Shown here: positions 16,703 to 26,022 of the stretch, one piece after another | Numbering within the stretch: the first letter of the stretch is position 1 | How the letters are laid out: each line of letters starts with the position of its first letter | Origin: Paenibacillus agricola | GTDB lineage: Bacteria; Bacillota; Bacilli; Paenibacillales; NBRC-103111 | Length of the DNA: 64,000 bases | NCBI RefSeq assembly: GCF_011440305.1 | Contig: NZ_JAAOIW010000008.1 | Span: 248,001-312,000, forward strand | Direction of reading: 5' to 3' | Position numbers and translations under genes: made by a program | Notes under the pieces: model-generated | What the model was told of the DNA's origin: nothing | Seen by the model: only the letters and a program-made list of their open reading frames with translations | Databases searched by the model: none

Positions 16703-16755
16703 AACTATATCGTTATACTTAGGCAATGCGTCACGCAGTTCTGTTGCAGCATTGT

Positions 16756-17619
16756 CTATTCATCGAAATATTTAACAAGTGCCTGAGTGCCAAGATCGCC
16801 CATTCCACGTTCTTCAAGAGCTTTATACATAGCTAAAACATTATTCAAGACTCTAAGGTCTAGATTCGTATTTGAAGCTTCATCAGCTGCTATCAACAAG
16901 TCTTTTACATAATGTTTAATAAAGAAGCCGGGATTATAATTGCCTTTAAGTATGTTTTGTCCGTTATTTGTCATCTGCCAACTACCCGCTGCACCTTTGC
17001 TAATACTTTCAAGCATGGTCCCAACATCAAGGCCAACCTTTTGGGCGTAAATTATAGCTTCACTTGTGCCGGCAATCGCTCCTGCTAAAGCAATCTGATT
17101 TGCCATTTTGGTATGCTGACCGTAGCCTGCGCCGCCTTCATAAATAACATTTGTGCCCATAGCTGCAAAAATATCTTTACAGCTTTTAAAAGCCTCCTCA
17201 TCTCCACCGACCATTATGGATAATGTGCCTGCTTTAGCACCAGCGTCTCCTCCGGATACAGGAGCATCCAAGGTGAAAATGCCACGTTGTTTCGCCTCAG
17301 CATATATCTTTTTCGATTGTACTGGACTTGTAGTTGTCATGTCGATCACATATGCACCTCTTTTGACATTTTCAATAATGCCATCTGAGCCAAAATATAC
17401 CTCATCTACATCTTTTGGATAGCCCACAATAGTAATGACAGCATCTTTGTTCTCTACGCAAGATTTAATACTGTCACACCAGATTGCCCCTTCATCAATC
17501 ACATCTAAAATTTTGCTTTTGGTACGGGTATAAACGGATACATTAAAACCATTTTTAATTAAATTGCGTACCATTGATTTCCCCATAATACCTACACCAA
17601 TAAATCCAATATTTTTCAT
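16756..17619 (-). CDS. NAD(P)-dependent beta-hydroxyacid dehydrogenase, HIBDH/GarR family
   Basis: 287 residues. The N-terminal Rossmann motif is GFIGVGIMGKSM. The substrate-binding signature DAPVSGGDAGA lies near residue 122, and the catalytic lysine is in GQHTKMANQ near residue 170. The family oxidises 3-hydroxyisobutyrate or reduces tartronate semialdehyde and related beta-hydroxyacids. It is last in an operon with a sugar importer and a glycosidase-like enzyme, so it probably acts on a sugar-acid-derived intermediate, not in valine breakdown. A close paralog with the same motifs ends the neighbouring plus-strand module at 30650-31528. Confidence 0.85.
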   Translation of the reverse strand: MKNIGFIGVGIMGKSMVRNLIKNGFNVSVYTRTKSKILDVIDEGAIWCDSIKSCVENKDAVITIVGYPKDVDEVYFGSDGIIENVKRGAYVIDMTTTSPVQSKKIYAEAKQRGIFTLDAPVSGGDAGAKAGTLSIMVGGDEEAFKSCKDIFAAMGTNVIYEGGAGYGQHTKMANQIALAGAIAGTSEAIIYAQKVGLDVGTMLESISKGAAGSWQMTNNGQNILKGNYNPGFFIKHYVKDLLIAADEASNTNLDLRVLNNVLAMYKALEERGMGDLGTQALVKYFDE

Positions 17620-17644
17620 TGCCTAACATTCCTCTCATAATTAA

Positions 17645-19642
17645 TTATTTAATAATTTCAAAGCATTCCCATGTATCGAGTTGGTCTACTGTAAAGTGAT
17701 AGCCGTCATCTTTCTTAACAAATGGTATGTCCTTATTTACAATTAATCCTTTTACCGAGCTGATACTTGTAATGTTTAGGGTTACGTCAATATTAAATAG
17801 TGGCGTGACATTCAATAATGGTCGTTTGCCAGCACCATTTGTCAGATGTACAACCATTGCATTCTCATCTTCAAACATTGTGATATATAAGCCCTGCATA
17901 GAGGTAGTTTTAATTGTAGGTGCGCCTATTAAGTTATAAATCAAATTTCTAAGCACAACCAGATGGTCTACAATTTGGTAGTCGGCATAAAGCTTTGCTA
18001 TATCAAAAGTAATCGTAGCTACCCGCCCATCCCCGTATTGGTTCATCAGGCATATTGGAATATGGGTATGGCTTGTAAGCATACTCGCCCGTTCTGGAGG
18101 AGTAAATGCTTCACTTGCTGGAACATGAGGAGGGACAAGGGTGGCAAGCAGCTCCGCGCTTTCCGGCGTACAGTAGAATACCTCACCACGGAGTGCACTA
18201 AACACGGTGTTTTCAAGCCCATTTTCACTTAAAAACTCTCCAGCAGGCTCCATCCTGAAATAGGAAGCATCTAAATAACTACTTCTAACACCATAAGGCT
18301 TGATGCCGCACATTGGATACATTTCTAAAAACTCATCTTCTATGCTGCCTTCATAAATTAATTTACCTCCTGAGGATACGTATTCTTTGAGGCTATCAAG
18401 AACTTTTGCTGTCATTTTATATCCATTTGGTTTGACAATAAGCTTAAATTCTGACATCTTTTCAAATACGGCATCTTTTTCGATTAAAACGGAATAAGGC
18501 ATTTGAATATCCAATAAGACATTCATCCAGGTTAACTCATCATTGGAATTGGATTGGGGATCAATCTCGTTATATAGAACAGCAATATCGGAAACTGCGA
18601 CTTTACCCTTCATAGCGGGATAAGTAAGTTTTGCACATTGGTTGGCCCAGGTTACATTGTCAATAATCCGCTTATCTAGTATGGTGTCGGGAATACCGGT
18701 TAATGAATGGATTAATGTTGCACCATTAGCAGGAATCTGGCTGAGCCAGAAAGCGTACTCAACCGGTGGAAGCCCGACATGACGCCAATCAAGTCCGGGA
18801 GCTGAATGGACGAAACCCCATGAAGGATTACCTTTTGAAAAAATATCGCACAGCTTCATGCGCACAGCTGGCTGCCACACCTGAGTCAGACCTTCAGACA
18901 AAGAGTTCCTTGCCTCAGCGCATATAATATCAGCAACAAAGCAATCCTCGGTAACATTTTCAAACATATAGTATAAAATTAATGGAATGTCTTTATTTAC
19001 CTTTTTAATTACATCGTAATACTTCGATATATTCTCTTTATACTGGATAGTATTCCACCCTGAATTAAACTCTCGCGGATTATCCGGCATATTCTCGTTA
19101 AAAAGCTTCAAATATTTCCTTCTGCAGTTGTCGCACCAACAATTTCTTGGGTGAGGTCCATTGATAAAAACCCCATCTATCTTGTATTTGGTGAGAGCTT
19201 CACGCATCACAGGCACGCCAACAGCTTCGTTACGATAGGGCGCGTTGATGCAGGTCTGATAAAGAAGCTGCCAGCCACCAGGGCGATGAGCTCCAATTAT
19301 GTTTGGCTCGCGATTTGTTTTTTGGACAAACCATTCTGGGTGATCATCATAAATGTAATCAACCGCAGTTCCAAAATCAAAACGGGCGATAAATTTCATC
19401 CCCTTTTTGTGACACTCATCGATGACCTCCTCAAGAAGTGTAGGGTATTCAGCTAAAAAATCTCCATGATTATGATATTTTATTTCACTGGGGTACCATG
19501 CATAGATGCCGCCCACATTAAAAATCAGCGCGTCAGCTCCCATATTGTATACCTGCTCAGCCAATTCCTTCGGTTTAATTTTAACTGCATCCTTTATTTG
19601 CAAATTCGTCTGTACAACCGTTATAAGCTCATTCCACCACAT
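17645..19642 (-). CDS. GHL6-like putative glycoside hydrolase
   Basis: 665 residues, no signal peptide, so cytoplasmic. The first 330 residues look like a TIM barrel of the hypothetical glycosyl hydrolase 6 (GHL6) kind: NMGADALIFNVGGIYAWYPS, KKGMKFIARFDFG, IDGVFINGPHPRNCWCDNC with a CWCDNC cysteine cluster, and later PVEYAFWLSQIP. The following region (about 350-560) resembles the GATase-like domain that follows the barrel in GH42-type beta-galactosidases. Catalytic acids cannot be assigned with certainty. GAGGAG lies upstream of the ATG at 19642. It sits between the importer and the dehydrogenase, so it likely cleaves the imported oligosaccharide. Confidence 0.7.
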   Translation of the reverse strand: MWWNELITVVQTNLQIKDAVKIKPKELAEQVYNMGADALIFNVGGIYAWYPSEIKYHNHGDFLAEYPTLLEEVIDECHKKGMKFIARFDFGTAVDYIYDDHPEWFVQKTNREPNIIGAHRPGGWQLLYQTCINAPYRNEAVGVPVMREALTKYKIDGVFINGPHPRNCWCDNCRRKYLKLFNENMPDNPREFNSGWNTIQYKENISKYYDVIKKVNKDIPLILYYMFENVTEDCFVADIICAEARNSLSEGLTQVWQPAVRMKLCDIFSKGNPSWGFVHSAPGLDWRHVGLPPVEYAFWLSQIPANGATLIHSLTGIPDTILDKRIIDNVTWANQCAKLTYPAMKGKVAVSDIAVLYNEIDPQSNSNDELTWMNVLLDIQMPYSVLIEKDAVFEKMSEFKLIVKPNGYKMTAKVLDSLKEYVSSGGKLIYEGSIEDEFLEMYPMCGIKPYGVRSSYLDASYFRMEPAGEFLSENGLENTVFSALRGEVFYCTPESAELLATLVPPHVPASEAFTPPERASMLTSHTHIPICLMNQYGDGRVATITFDIAKLYADYQIVDHLVVLRNLIYNLIGAPTIKTTSMQGLYITMFEDENAMVVHLTNGAGKRPLLNVTPLFNIDVTLNITSISSVKGLIVNKDIPFVKKDDGYHFTVDQLDTWECFEIIK

Positions 19643-19666
19643 CCATATTAGCTCCTCTATTAATTA

Positions 19667-20530
19667 TTATCCTTTGAGCGCACCGGAAGCGATACCCTTT
19701 ACAATGTTCTTCTGCAGAAATAGATAAAGGATAATCACAGGAAGCATAGCGAGTATGTATGCTGAAAACGCCAGCTGCCATTGAGTACCAAAGGACCCGT
19801 GAAAATGGTATTGAGAGAGAGGTAAAGTCTGTTTATTTGCATCTGAAATAGTAAGCAGAGGCAATAGAAAATCATTCCACAAATCTAGTGAATTTAATAT
19901 GACTACTGTCGTCGTAATTGGTTTCAGTAAAGGGAACACAATATTCCAAAAGGTTCGGAATTCTCCGGCACCATCTAACTTTGCCGCATCAATGATTTCA
20001 CTCGGAGTGCCTCTGATGAAGCCTACATAAAGAAAGATAGAAAACGAAATGTCTCTGCCCCAATAAACCAGTATTAGCCCGAGGCGTGAGTTCATGAAAC
20101 CCAAATCAGCAATAAGCTTCATTAGGGGTACCAGTGTCATATGAAAAGGAATCATAATTCCGCAGACAAATAATAAATAGATGATCCCATAAGCCCTCCC
20201 CCTTGCTTTTGCCAGGGGATACGCCGCAAACGCAGAGATTAAGACAATGCCTAATACGCCAAGTCCTGTGATAAATAAGCTGTTCATAAAGACTGTTGGG
20301 AATTTCATTGTGTTGAAAGCCTCGGCAAAGTTTTCAAGGTGAAAACTTATGGGGAAACCGGACGGGTCCATAAGTGCCTGCCTTGCGGATTTAACAGAAA
20401 CAGACACAACTATATAAAATGGATACATAAATAGTAGAACGATCATAATCATCACTAATTCAACTAAGACAAGGTAAACCCGGTTAGCATTAAGCGGCTT
20501 TTTATGTTTTACAGTATTTTTATCAAACAC
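19667..20530 (-). CDS. Sugar ABC transporter permease, MalG-like
   Basis: 287 residues, about six transmembrane helices. The EAA loop is SEIIDAAKLDGAGEFRTFWNIVFPLLKP and the C terminus is FLQKNIVKGIASGALKG, typical of MalG-type (CUT1) permeases. The start is a GTG at 20530 with GGAGG upstream; it overlaps the end of the partner permease gene by 8 bases, indicating translational coupling. Confidence 0.92.
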   Translation of the reverse strand: MFDKNTVKHKKPLNANRVYLVLVELVMIMIVLLFMYPFYIVVSVSVKSARQALMDPSGFPISFHLENFAEAFNTMKFPTVFMNSLFITGLGVLGIVLISAFAAYPLAKARGRAYGIIYLLFVCGIMIPFHMTLVPLMKLIADLGFMNSRLGLILVYWGRDISFSIFLYVGFIRGTPSEIIDAAKLDGAGEFRTFWNIVFPLLKPITTTVVILNSLDLWNDFLLPLLTISDANKQTLPLSQYHFHGSFGTQWQLAFSAYILAMLPVIILYLFLQKNIVKGIASGALKG

Positions 20531-21407
20531 TGGCTTTATCCTCCGCTTTTCTAAATATTGATATTTGAATTAGCGAAAAAACTACAATAATGGCAAACAG
20601 CAATACGCCTACTGCCGATCCATAGCCTGCATGGAAGCTGTTAAAGGATTCTTTGTAAATGACAAGAGAAACAACCTCGCTTGCATTCCCAGGCCCGCCA
20701 TTTGTCATGGCAAAAATAAGATCGAACTGTTTGAATGTACGCAGGAGTGCGATAACCAAATTCACAGTAAACGCTGGAACCATAGACGGCACCGTTATGT
20801 ATATGAATTTTTGCCAGCGGGAGGCGCCATCTACCATTGCGGACTCATATAGGTTTTGGTCTATAGTTTGTAATCCTGCCAGATATATGACCATATACCA
20901 GCCGGCAGTTTGCCAGATTGTAACAAATGAAACTGCAAAAAGCGATGCCTTTGAGCCTAAAATGTTATTGGAAAGCAGTTCAATACCCAGCTGTTTGCCC
21001 AAATGGGCAACCGGTTCTGTGAAAATAAAACTCCAAACATAGCCAACAATAAGAGAGCTAAGTATGCAAGGAATATAAATGAGTACTCTTAGGATATTTT
21101 TTGATTTTATCTCGCTATCCAAGCCAACAGCAATAAAAAGAGCCATAATGTTTACAACAACAGTTGTAAGAAATGCGTAGATAAAAGTGTTTTTAAGGGG
21201 CACCAATACCCGTGGGTCTGTGAAAATTGATTGATAGTTGTCTAGACCAATAAACTTATAATTTGCGTCCATTCCTGTCCAATTCGTGAGGCTATAATAC
21301 ATACCGCCAAACATAGGATAGATGACAAAAATAAGATATAACACAACAGCCGGTACCAGCATCAGCATAAACACAGTATGATTCTTTAAAAGCTTTTGTA
21401 TGATCAT
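20523..21407 (-). CDS. Sugar ABC transporter permease, MalF-like
   Basis: 294 residues, about six transmembrane helices beginning FMLMLVPAVVLYLIFVIYP. The EAA loop YESAMVDGASRWQKFIYITVPSM is present, and TNGGPGNASEVVSLVIY after it is a standard MalF/UgpA-type segment. AAGGTG lies upstream of the ATG. It pairs with the MalG-like permease directly downstream and the binding protein upstream. Confidence 0.92.
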   Translation of the reverse strand: MIIQKLLKNHTVFMLMLVPAVVLYLIFVIYPMFGGMYYSLTNWTGMDANYKFIGLDNYQSIFTDPRVLVPLKNTFIYAFLTTVVVNIMALFIAVGLDSEIKSKNILRVLIYIPCILSSLIVGYVWSFIFTEPVAHLGKQLGIELLSNNILGSKASLFAVSFVTIWQTAGWYMVIYLAGLQTIDQNLYESAMVDGASRWQKFIYITVPSMVPAFTVNLVIALLRTFKQFDLIFAMTNGGPGNASEVVSLVIYKESFNSFHAGYGSAVGVLLFAIIVVFSLIQISIFRKAEDKASV

Positions 21408-21477
21408 AGCGGCACCTTCACGTTCAGAATACGGACAACGAAGCGGAGTTTGTGCTCCGTTGTCCGGTAGACTTTAA

Positions 21478-22833
21478 TCAATGTCTGGGATTATCATGCA
21501 AGAAATCTTTAACATACTCGGCATTGATCTGCATTAAACGCTTATGCTCTTTCTCAATGAAGTCTAAGGCAGTAGTCTTATCTAATCCGCCAAGCCAATC
21601 CTGTACTGACTTTTTCATAACATCTTGAACGCCCGGCACCCATTGGCGGGAATAAAAACCAACAGATTTTTTATTATCGATATAATTCTTAAAGACGTAT
21701 GTCAACGCAGGATCTAAATCAACCTTTGCGCCCAATACGGATGGGAAGGTTTTTGTTGCGTTGTTAAAAATGGCTGCACCCTCTTTTGATGTAAGGAAAT
21801 CTACAAACGCCAAACTTTCTACTGGATATTTGGTTGAAGATGATATTGAAATAGCATTGTCGTAGTCGGAATTCGCCAAAGTGTCAGTGCCTTCCATTGT
21901 CCATGGCGGCGGAATAACCATATAATTACCATCTGGGTTTGCTGCTCTTAGACCGACAAGTCCGGACGCATTATTTATAAGGTATGCGCCCTCCCCAAGG
22001 GCTAGCCTTCTAATAGCCCCATTAAGGTCAAGGCCAAGAGTATCTTTGTTTATGTACTGCTTAAACGATGCATAGCCGTCAATAATTCGCTGCATTTCAG
22101 GGCCGTTCCAGCTATTTTTGCCTTCTAATACGTCTATATACCAATTCGGATTTTTCCCATAGATGTTCAAATAAATCGATTGATACACATATTGAGAAGC
22201 TGGGGAAAGCTCTTTGCCGCCTACAATAACAGGGCTCTCAAGTCCAGCCTTCTTAAATTTTTCGCATATCTCGATAAACTCTTTAAGTGTTTTCGGGATC
22301 TCGGTAACACCATATTTTTTCATGACATCTGTATTTACAATAATACCCGCAACGCCCAGAACAAGCGGGACGGAAAACACTCTGCTTTTGTATGAATAAC
22401 GGCTTTTGTCACCTGCTGATATTCTATCAATAAAGCCTGTGTCAGTGAGGTCTGTTATGATCCCTTGAGATGCATACAGAGCGGTAACTGCACCTGCTTG
22501 ATAAAGAAGCAGGTCAGGAACATCCTTTGCAGCAATTTTAGCTGCCATAATTGAATTATATTGGTCAGGCGTTGAAGCAATAATGGACTCAATGGAGACA
22601 TTTGGATAAGTCTCATTAAACTTTTTCAAAAGTTGGGGCATCGCTTTTGCTTCATCAGCTGTGCTAAGGAGTTTGAGAGTCACAGGAGTCTGGGCTTTAG
22701 GTGGTTTTGTAGCAGCAGCCGGTGTTGTCTTTGAGTCTGATCCCGGAGCAGGCAATACAGTCGTCTGGGTACAGCCAGCAAATAACGTAAGTGCCATCAT
22801 ACATACAATGAATAAGCAAAGCAGCTTTTTCAC
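21478..22833 (-). CDS. Sugar ABC transporter substrate-binding lipoprotein (CUT1)
   Basis: 451 residues from a GTG at 22833, chosen because GGGGGG lies 6 bases upstream and the protein then starts with a positively charged signal peptide (VKKLLCLFIVCMMALTLF) ending in the lipobox FAGC. An ATG at 22848 overlaps the ribosome site. The mature protein is a family-1 sugar-binding protein (DLLLYQAGAVTALYASQGIITDLTD). It is the first gene of a five-gene operon: receptor, two permeases, GHL6-like enzyme and dehydrogenase. A possible promoter TTGATT-17-TAATGG lies upstream on the minus strand. Confidence 0.9.
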   Translation of the reverse strand: MKKLLCLFIVCMMALTLFAGCTQTTVLPAPGSDSKTTPAAATKPPKAQTPVTLKLLSTADEAKAMPQLLKKFNETYPNVSIESIIASTPDQYNSIMAAKIAAKDVPDLLLYQAGAVTALYASQGIITDLTDTGFIDRISAGDKSRYSYKSRVFSVPLVLGVAGIIVNTDVMKKYGVTEIPKTLKEFIEICEKFKKAGLESPVIVGGKELSPASQYVYQSIYLNIYGKNPNWYIDVLEGKNSWNGPEMQRIIDGYASFKQYINKDTLGLDLNGAIRRLALGEGAYLINNASGLVGLRAANPDGNYMVIPPPWTMEGTDTLANSDYDNAISISSSTKYPVESLAFVDFLTSKEGAAIFNNATKTFPSVLGAKVDLDPALTYVFKNYIDNKKSVGFYSRQWVPGVQDVMKKSVQDWLGGLDKTTALDFIEKEHKRLMQINAEYVKDFLHDNPRH

Positions 22834-23070
22834 ATTAATCCCCCCCATAAAAATTTTTTAAGCATTGCTTTTCTTCAAACTCCCATTATGAAATTTGTAA
22901 ATTTAAATCAATCTGCCTTCCCGACTAAGGTGCACTCTTAATCAAAGTAGGCCTAAGAACTGTTGCTATGTTCAACATACAGCGCTTTTAACAAATTTAA
23001 TAGTATCAGTTTTTGTATTCATGTGGCATTTGTTGATTTTCAGGCCTTTTATTCGAAGTATTTAATAAAA

Positions 23071-23232
23071 GGGCCCGTTTTGTCAAAAAGCCATTTTAAT
23101 AGGACATACACATTGTCTTTCAAGGCGAATGACAAACGATTGGCCGTCTTGCACATAGCGATCCAACCGCTCCATCTTGCCGTAAGCACGGTCTTCCACA
23201 AGAATGTAGCGGTCATCGGCTATTGAGTCGAG
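23071..23232 (-). pseudogene. IS4-family transposase remnant
   Basis: On the minus strand the sequence encodes SIADDRYILVEDRAYGKMERLDRYVQ then DGQSFVIRL, and after a one-base frame shift KDNVYVLLKW. The D-R-A-Y-G-K and FVIR motifs match the DDE domain of IS4-type transposases. Only about 50 codons survive, with the frame shift, so this is a scar and not a working element. It lies exactly between the two divergent sugar modules. The rest of the 600-base gap (22834-23435) shows no gene. Confidence 0.6.
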
Positions 23233-23435
23233 ATGCGATTCTAGTTCGCTTTGATATCATTTGAACGTGCTAAAGTAGAGAGTTGAAGCATGGTAGGAAA
23301 AATGAAGCATTAAACATGGATATATGAAACGGCTCCATGGAAATAGTTAATCATCTTCACCCTGACATCGATTATAATTCGATTAGAGAAGTTGTTTTAA
23401 ATATCCACTTTTAGATCAATGGCAAGGAGGATACT

Positions 23436-25772
23436 ATGAATATTAACAATCGGATTAAGGCGATGCGAAAGAATAAGCTATTTTTAAAAATTCTCATGTA
23501 CTTCCTCTGTTTGTTGCTTCCAATTTTGGTAATAGGCTTTATTGCTTATTTCAATTTGCTTCAATGGTTGGGGCAGGATGTATCGACCAAGCTGGTTAAC
23601 AACCTAACGGCAAGCTCTAAAAAAATAGACGATAACCTGGAAATGGCGCAGTATACCCAAATGAATCTGCTGTTCAATGGCGCTGTGCAGCAAAATCTGC
23701 ACCCTTATCAGGAACTTATATCACAAAATAAAAGCAGTCTGCCTCAGCTGATTGCGGCGATTGCCTACAGTCGGAGCATTGTGAGCTCGATAGTGGATAC
23801 TATGTATTTATATATCGATAATAAAAGGATTTATCGCAGTGACGGTGCAGATGATTTCAACTTTTTTTTCGATAGTGTGCGCCGTTATGAGAAATATGGG
23901 GCATCATTTTGGCAAAATAAACTGCTTAACAATCATAATTTTGAAGTGTTAGAAGCAAGCGATGTAAGTACATTGGGATCTGATACAAAGAAGAAGGTCA
24001 TACCGATTCTGTCCGCTCAATATATAGAGGGGCATATGACGGTGCTGGTATCGGATTTATCCGTTCATGCGATGTCTAAGCTGATGGTGGACAACTCACT
24101 CTTTCCCGATACCCGGTTTTTTATTATGGACCAACAGGGTCGTTTAATTGTAGATACAGAATCCTTTAGCGAAGCGGAAATTAACGAAATAACCGCGGGA
24201 TTCTATTCAGACCAGAGCCCAACACTAAAGATGAAGTTGCAAGGACAGCCTTCACTCGTAGCCCGTGTGTCTTCCGAAACTATCGGATGGTCGTATTATT
24301 CCATAACACCAGAAACGGCATATAATTATCAGGCCTCCAGCATGCTAAGCTTTATTTTTTGGGTATGCTTGATTCTGATCGTGTTCGGTGTAATCCTCTC
24401 CTTAATATTCAGCATCAATTTATATAATCCGATTCGCAATATGCGCGACGTGCTGATTCAAAGTGAAACGACGAAATCCTGGGATGATGAGATGGGGGGC
24501 AACGAGCTGGCGGCGATAGACAGAGGTATCCGGAAATTGCTGGAGACGAACGAGATCGCTAACCGGAGGTTCAGCTTGTTTTCAAGCGAGTTTCTGGATA
24601 ATGCTTTTACCTCGCTGATACGAGGCGTTCCGCTTGTTCATCAGGAATCATTTTATCGGATGCTGAAAGAGGTTGGTTTTGAAAATGGTCGTTATTTATG
24701 CTGCTGTATCTTGTTCCGTTTCCGGGATGCCTTTTATGATGAGATTCAGGATACGGAACGATTCATCATATTGGAGAAGCTTAAAAAGGTGATTTGGGGG
24801 GTGTTGCAGCAGCACGTGATCTGCTATTTGATCGAGTATGAGCAGAATACGTATGTGAGCATCGTTAAACTGGACCCGAATAGCGATAAAAGCAAGCTGA
24901 TGAAAGGCCTCGAAAATATTAAACAAACCTTCGGCTACGATGTCAAATATTGCGATATGGTTATCGGTGTAGGCAAGGACTATCAAGACATTCAGGACAT
25001 CGTGAAGTCCTACTATGAAGCCATTACAGCGATTGGCAATAAACCGGATCATGGCGATATGGTTATCATGGATGCCACCCATTTACAAATCGAACACAGC
25101 TATTACTATTCCTTTCTGGATGAAAATAAAATCATCAACGGTTTGAAATTCGGAGACCTTGAGTTTCTCGAAAGAAGCGTAGATGAATTGTTCAAAATGA
25201 ATAAAAACCGTGGGGCCTCGCATCAATATTTAGATGCTTTGCTCTCGGAGTTGTTCAGTACCGGAAATCGGTTTTTGGCTGGAAAGAAACTCGATCTGCA
25301 TTCTTTTCTGTCCGAGAAGGAACACCTATCATTTTCCAGTAAAGGGCTGCTGCCGCATGAGTTTCATGCGAGAACCAAGCTGTTGCTAACGTTTTACCAG
25401 CGGATTATCGGTCAAACAGCAACGAAGCCGAAACGCAAAACGAATCAAGTGGTTCCCCTAATCGTGGCCTATATTAACGAGCATTACTCGGAAAACCTGT
25501 ATCTCGAGATGATCGCCGATGAGATGGGGATGTCGCCCAAATATATTTCCCGTATATTCAAAGAGACAACAGGACAAAACCTCACAGATTATATCAGTTT
25601 GATCCGCATTAACAAGGCAAAGCAATATTTGTCCGAGACAAGTCTGTTGATCAGCGATATTTCAACGAAGGTTGGGATTCACAGCCGCTCAACCTTTTTA
25701 CGACTATTCAAAAAGTATGAAGGCATTACCCCGATGGATTATCGAATCGCCTTTGAACGCGAGAGTCCCTAA
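23436..25772 (+). CDS. Membrane-anchored AraC-family sensor-regulator
   Basis: 778 residues. Helices at about 16-38 (LKILMYFLCLLLPILVIGFIAYF) and 304-326 (FIFWVCLILIVFGVILSLIFSI) flank an extracellular sensor of Cache type. A long cytoplasmic part follows and ends with an AraC DNA-binding domain: LYLEMIADEMGMSPKYISRIFKE and ISDISTKVGIHSRSTFLRLFKK. AAGGAGG lies upstream of the ATG. It heads the plus-strand module and probably controls the importer and sialidase-like gene just downstream; it could also act on the divergent operon ending at 16756. Confidence 0.9.
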   Translation: MNINNRIKAMRKNKLFLKILMYFLCLLLPILVIGFIAYFNLLQWLGQDVSTKLVNNLTASSKKIDDNLEMAQYTQMNLLFNGAVQQNLHPYQELISQNKSSLPQLIAAIAYSRSIVSSIVDTMYLYIDNKRIYRSDGADDFNFFFDSVRRYEKYGASFWQNKLLNNHNFEVLEASDVSTLGSDTKKKVIPILSAQYIEGHMTVLVSDLSVHAMSKLMVDNSLFPDTRFFIMDQQGRLIVDTESFSEAEINEITAGFYSDQSPTLKMKLQGQPSLVARVSSETIGWSYYSITPETAYNYQASSMLSFIFWVCLILIVFGVILSLIFSINLYNPIRNMRDVLIQSETTKSWDDEMGGNELAAIDRGIRKLLETNEIANRRFSLFSSEFLDNAFTSLIRGVPLVHQESFYRMLKEVGFENGRYLCCCILFRFRDAFYDEIQDTERFIILEKLKKVIWGVLQQHVICYLIEYEQNTYVSIVKLDPNSDKSKLMKGLENIKQTFGYDVKYCDMVIGVGKDYQDIQDIVKSYYEAITAIGNKPDHGDMVIMDATHLQIEHSYYYSFLDENKIINGLKFGDLEFLERSVDELFKMNKNRGASHQYLDALLSELFSTGNRFLAGKKLDLHSFLSEKEHLSFSSKGLLPHEFHARTKLLLTFYQRIIGQTATKPKRKTNQVVPLIVAYINEHYSENLYLEMIADEMGMSPKYISRIFKETTGQNLTDYISLIRINKAKQYLSETSLLISDISTKVGIHSRSTFLRLFKKYEGITPMDYRIAFERESP

Positions 25773-25846
25773 TTGATAGATCAGGTTCGTTACAGAGAGC
25801 TTGATGGATAAGGCAATACAGAAAATTGAACACAGTGGACAAATGA

Positions 25847-25885
25847 CACATCGGCGTGAACCCGGAAATTTAGCACATCGATGTG
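25847..25885 (+). promoter_or_regulatory. Pair of CACATCG-type inverted repeats before the binding-protein gene
   Basis: A perfect 12-base palindrome CACATCGATGTG (25874-25885) follows a near copy, CACATCGGCGTG (25847-25858), with centres 27 bases apart. Both lie 140-175 bases before the start of the solute-binding gene at 26023, a sensible place for an operator. The protein that would bind is unknown. Confidence 0.4.
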
Positions 25886-26022
25886 TTTCTTTGCCTCTTT
25901 ATCTATAGCGACCATAAGGTTTACAGTAAAGCTACTCCGAACAAAGATAGGCGCATTAGCATCGAGAGGAGGCTTCGGTAACAAGCAATAGAATAACAAC
26001 AGCCATACGAGGAGGAGTCTAC

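Noticed and set aside
22963-23226. 87-codon plus-strand frame in the gap between the divergent modules
   Set aside because: It is the antisense of the IS4 transposase remnant, whose minus-strand translation gives recognisable DDE motifs.
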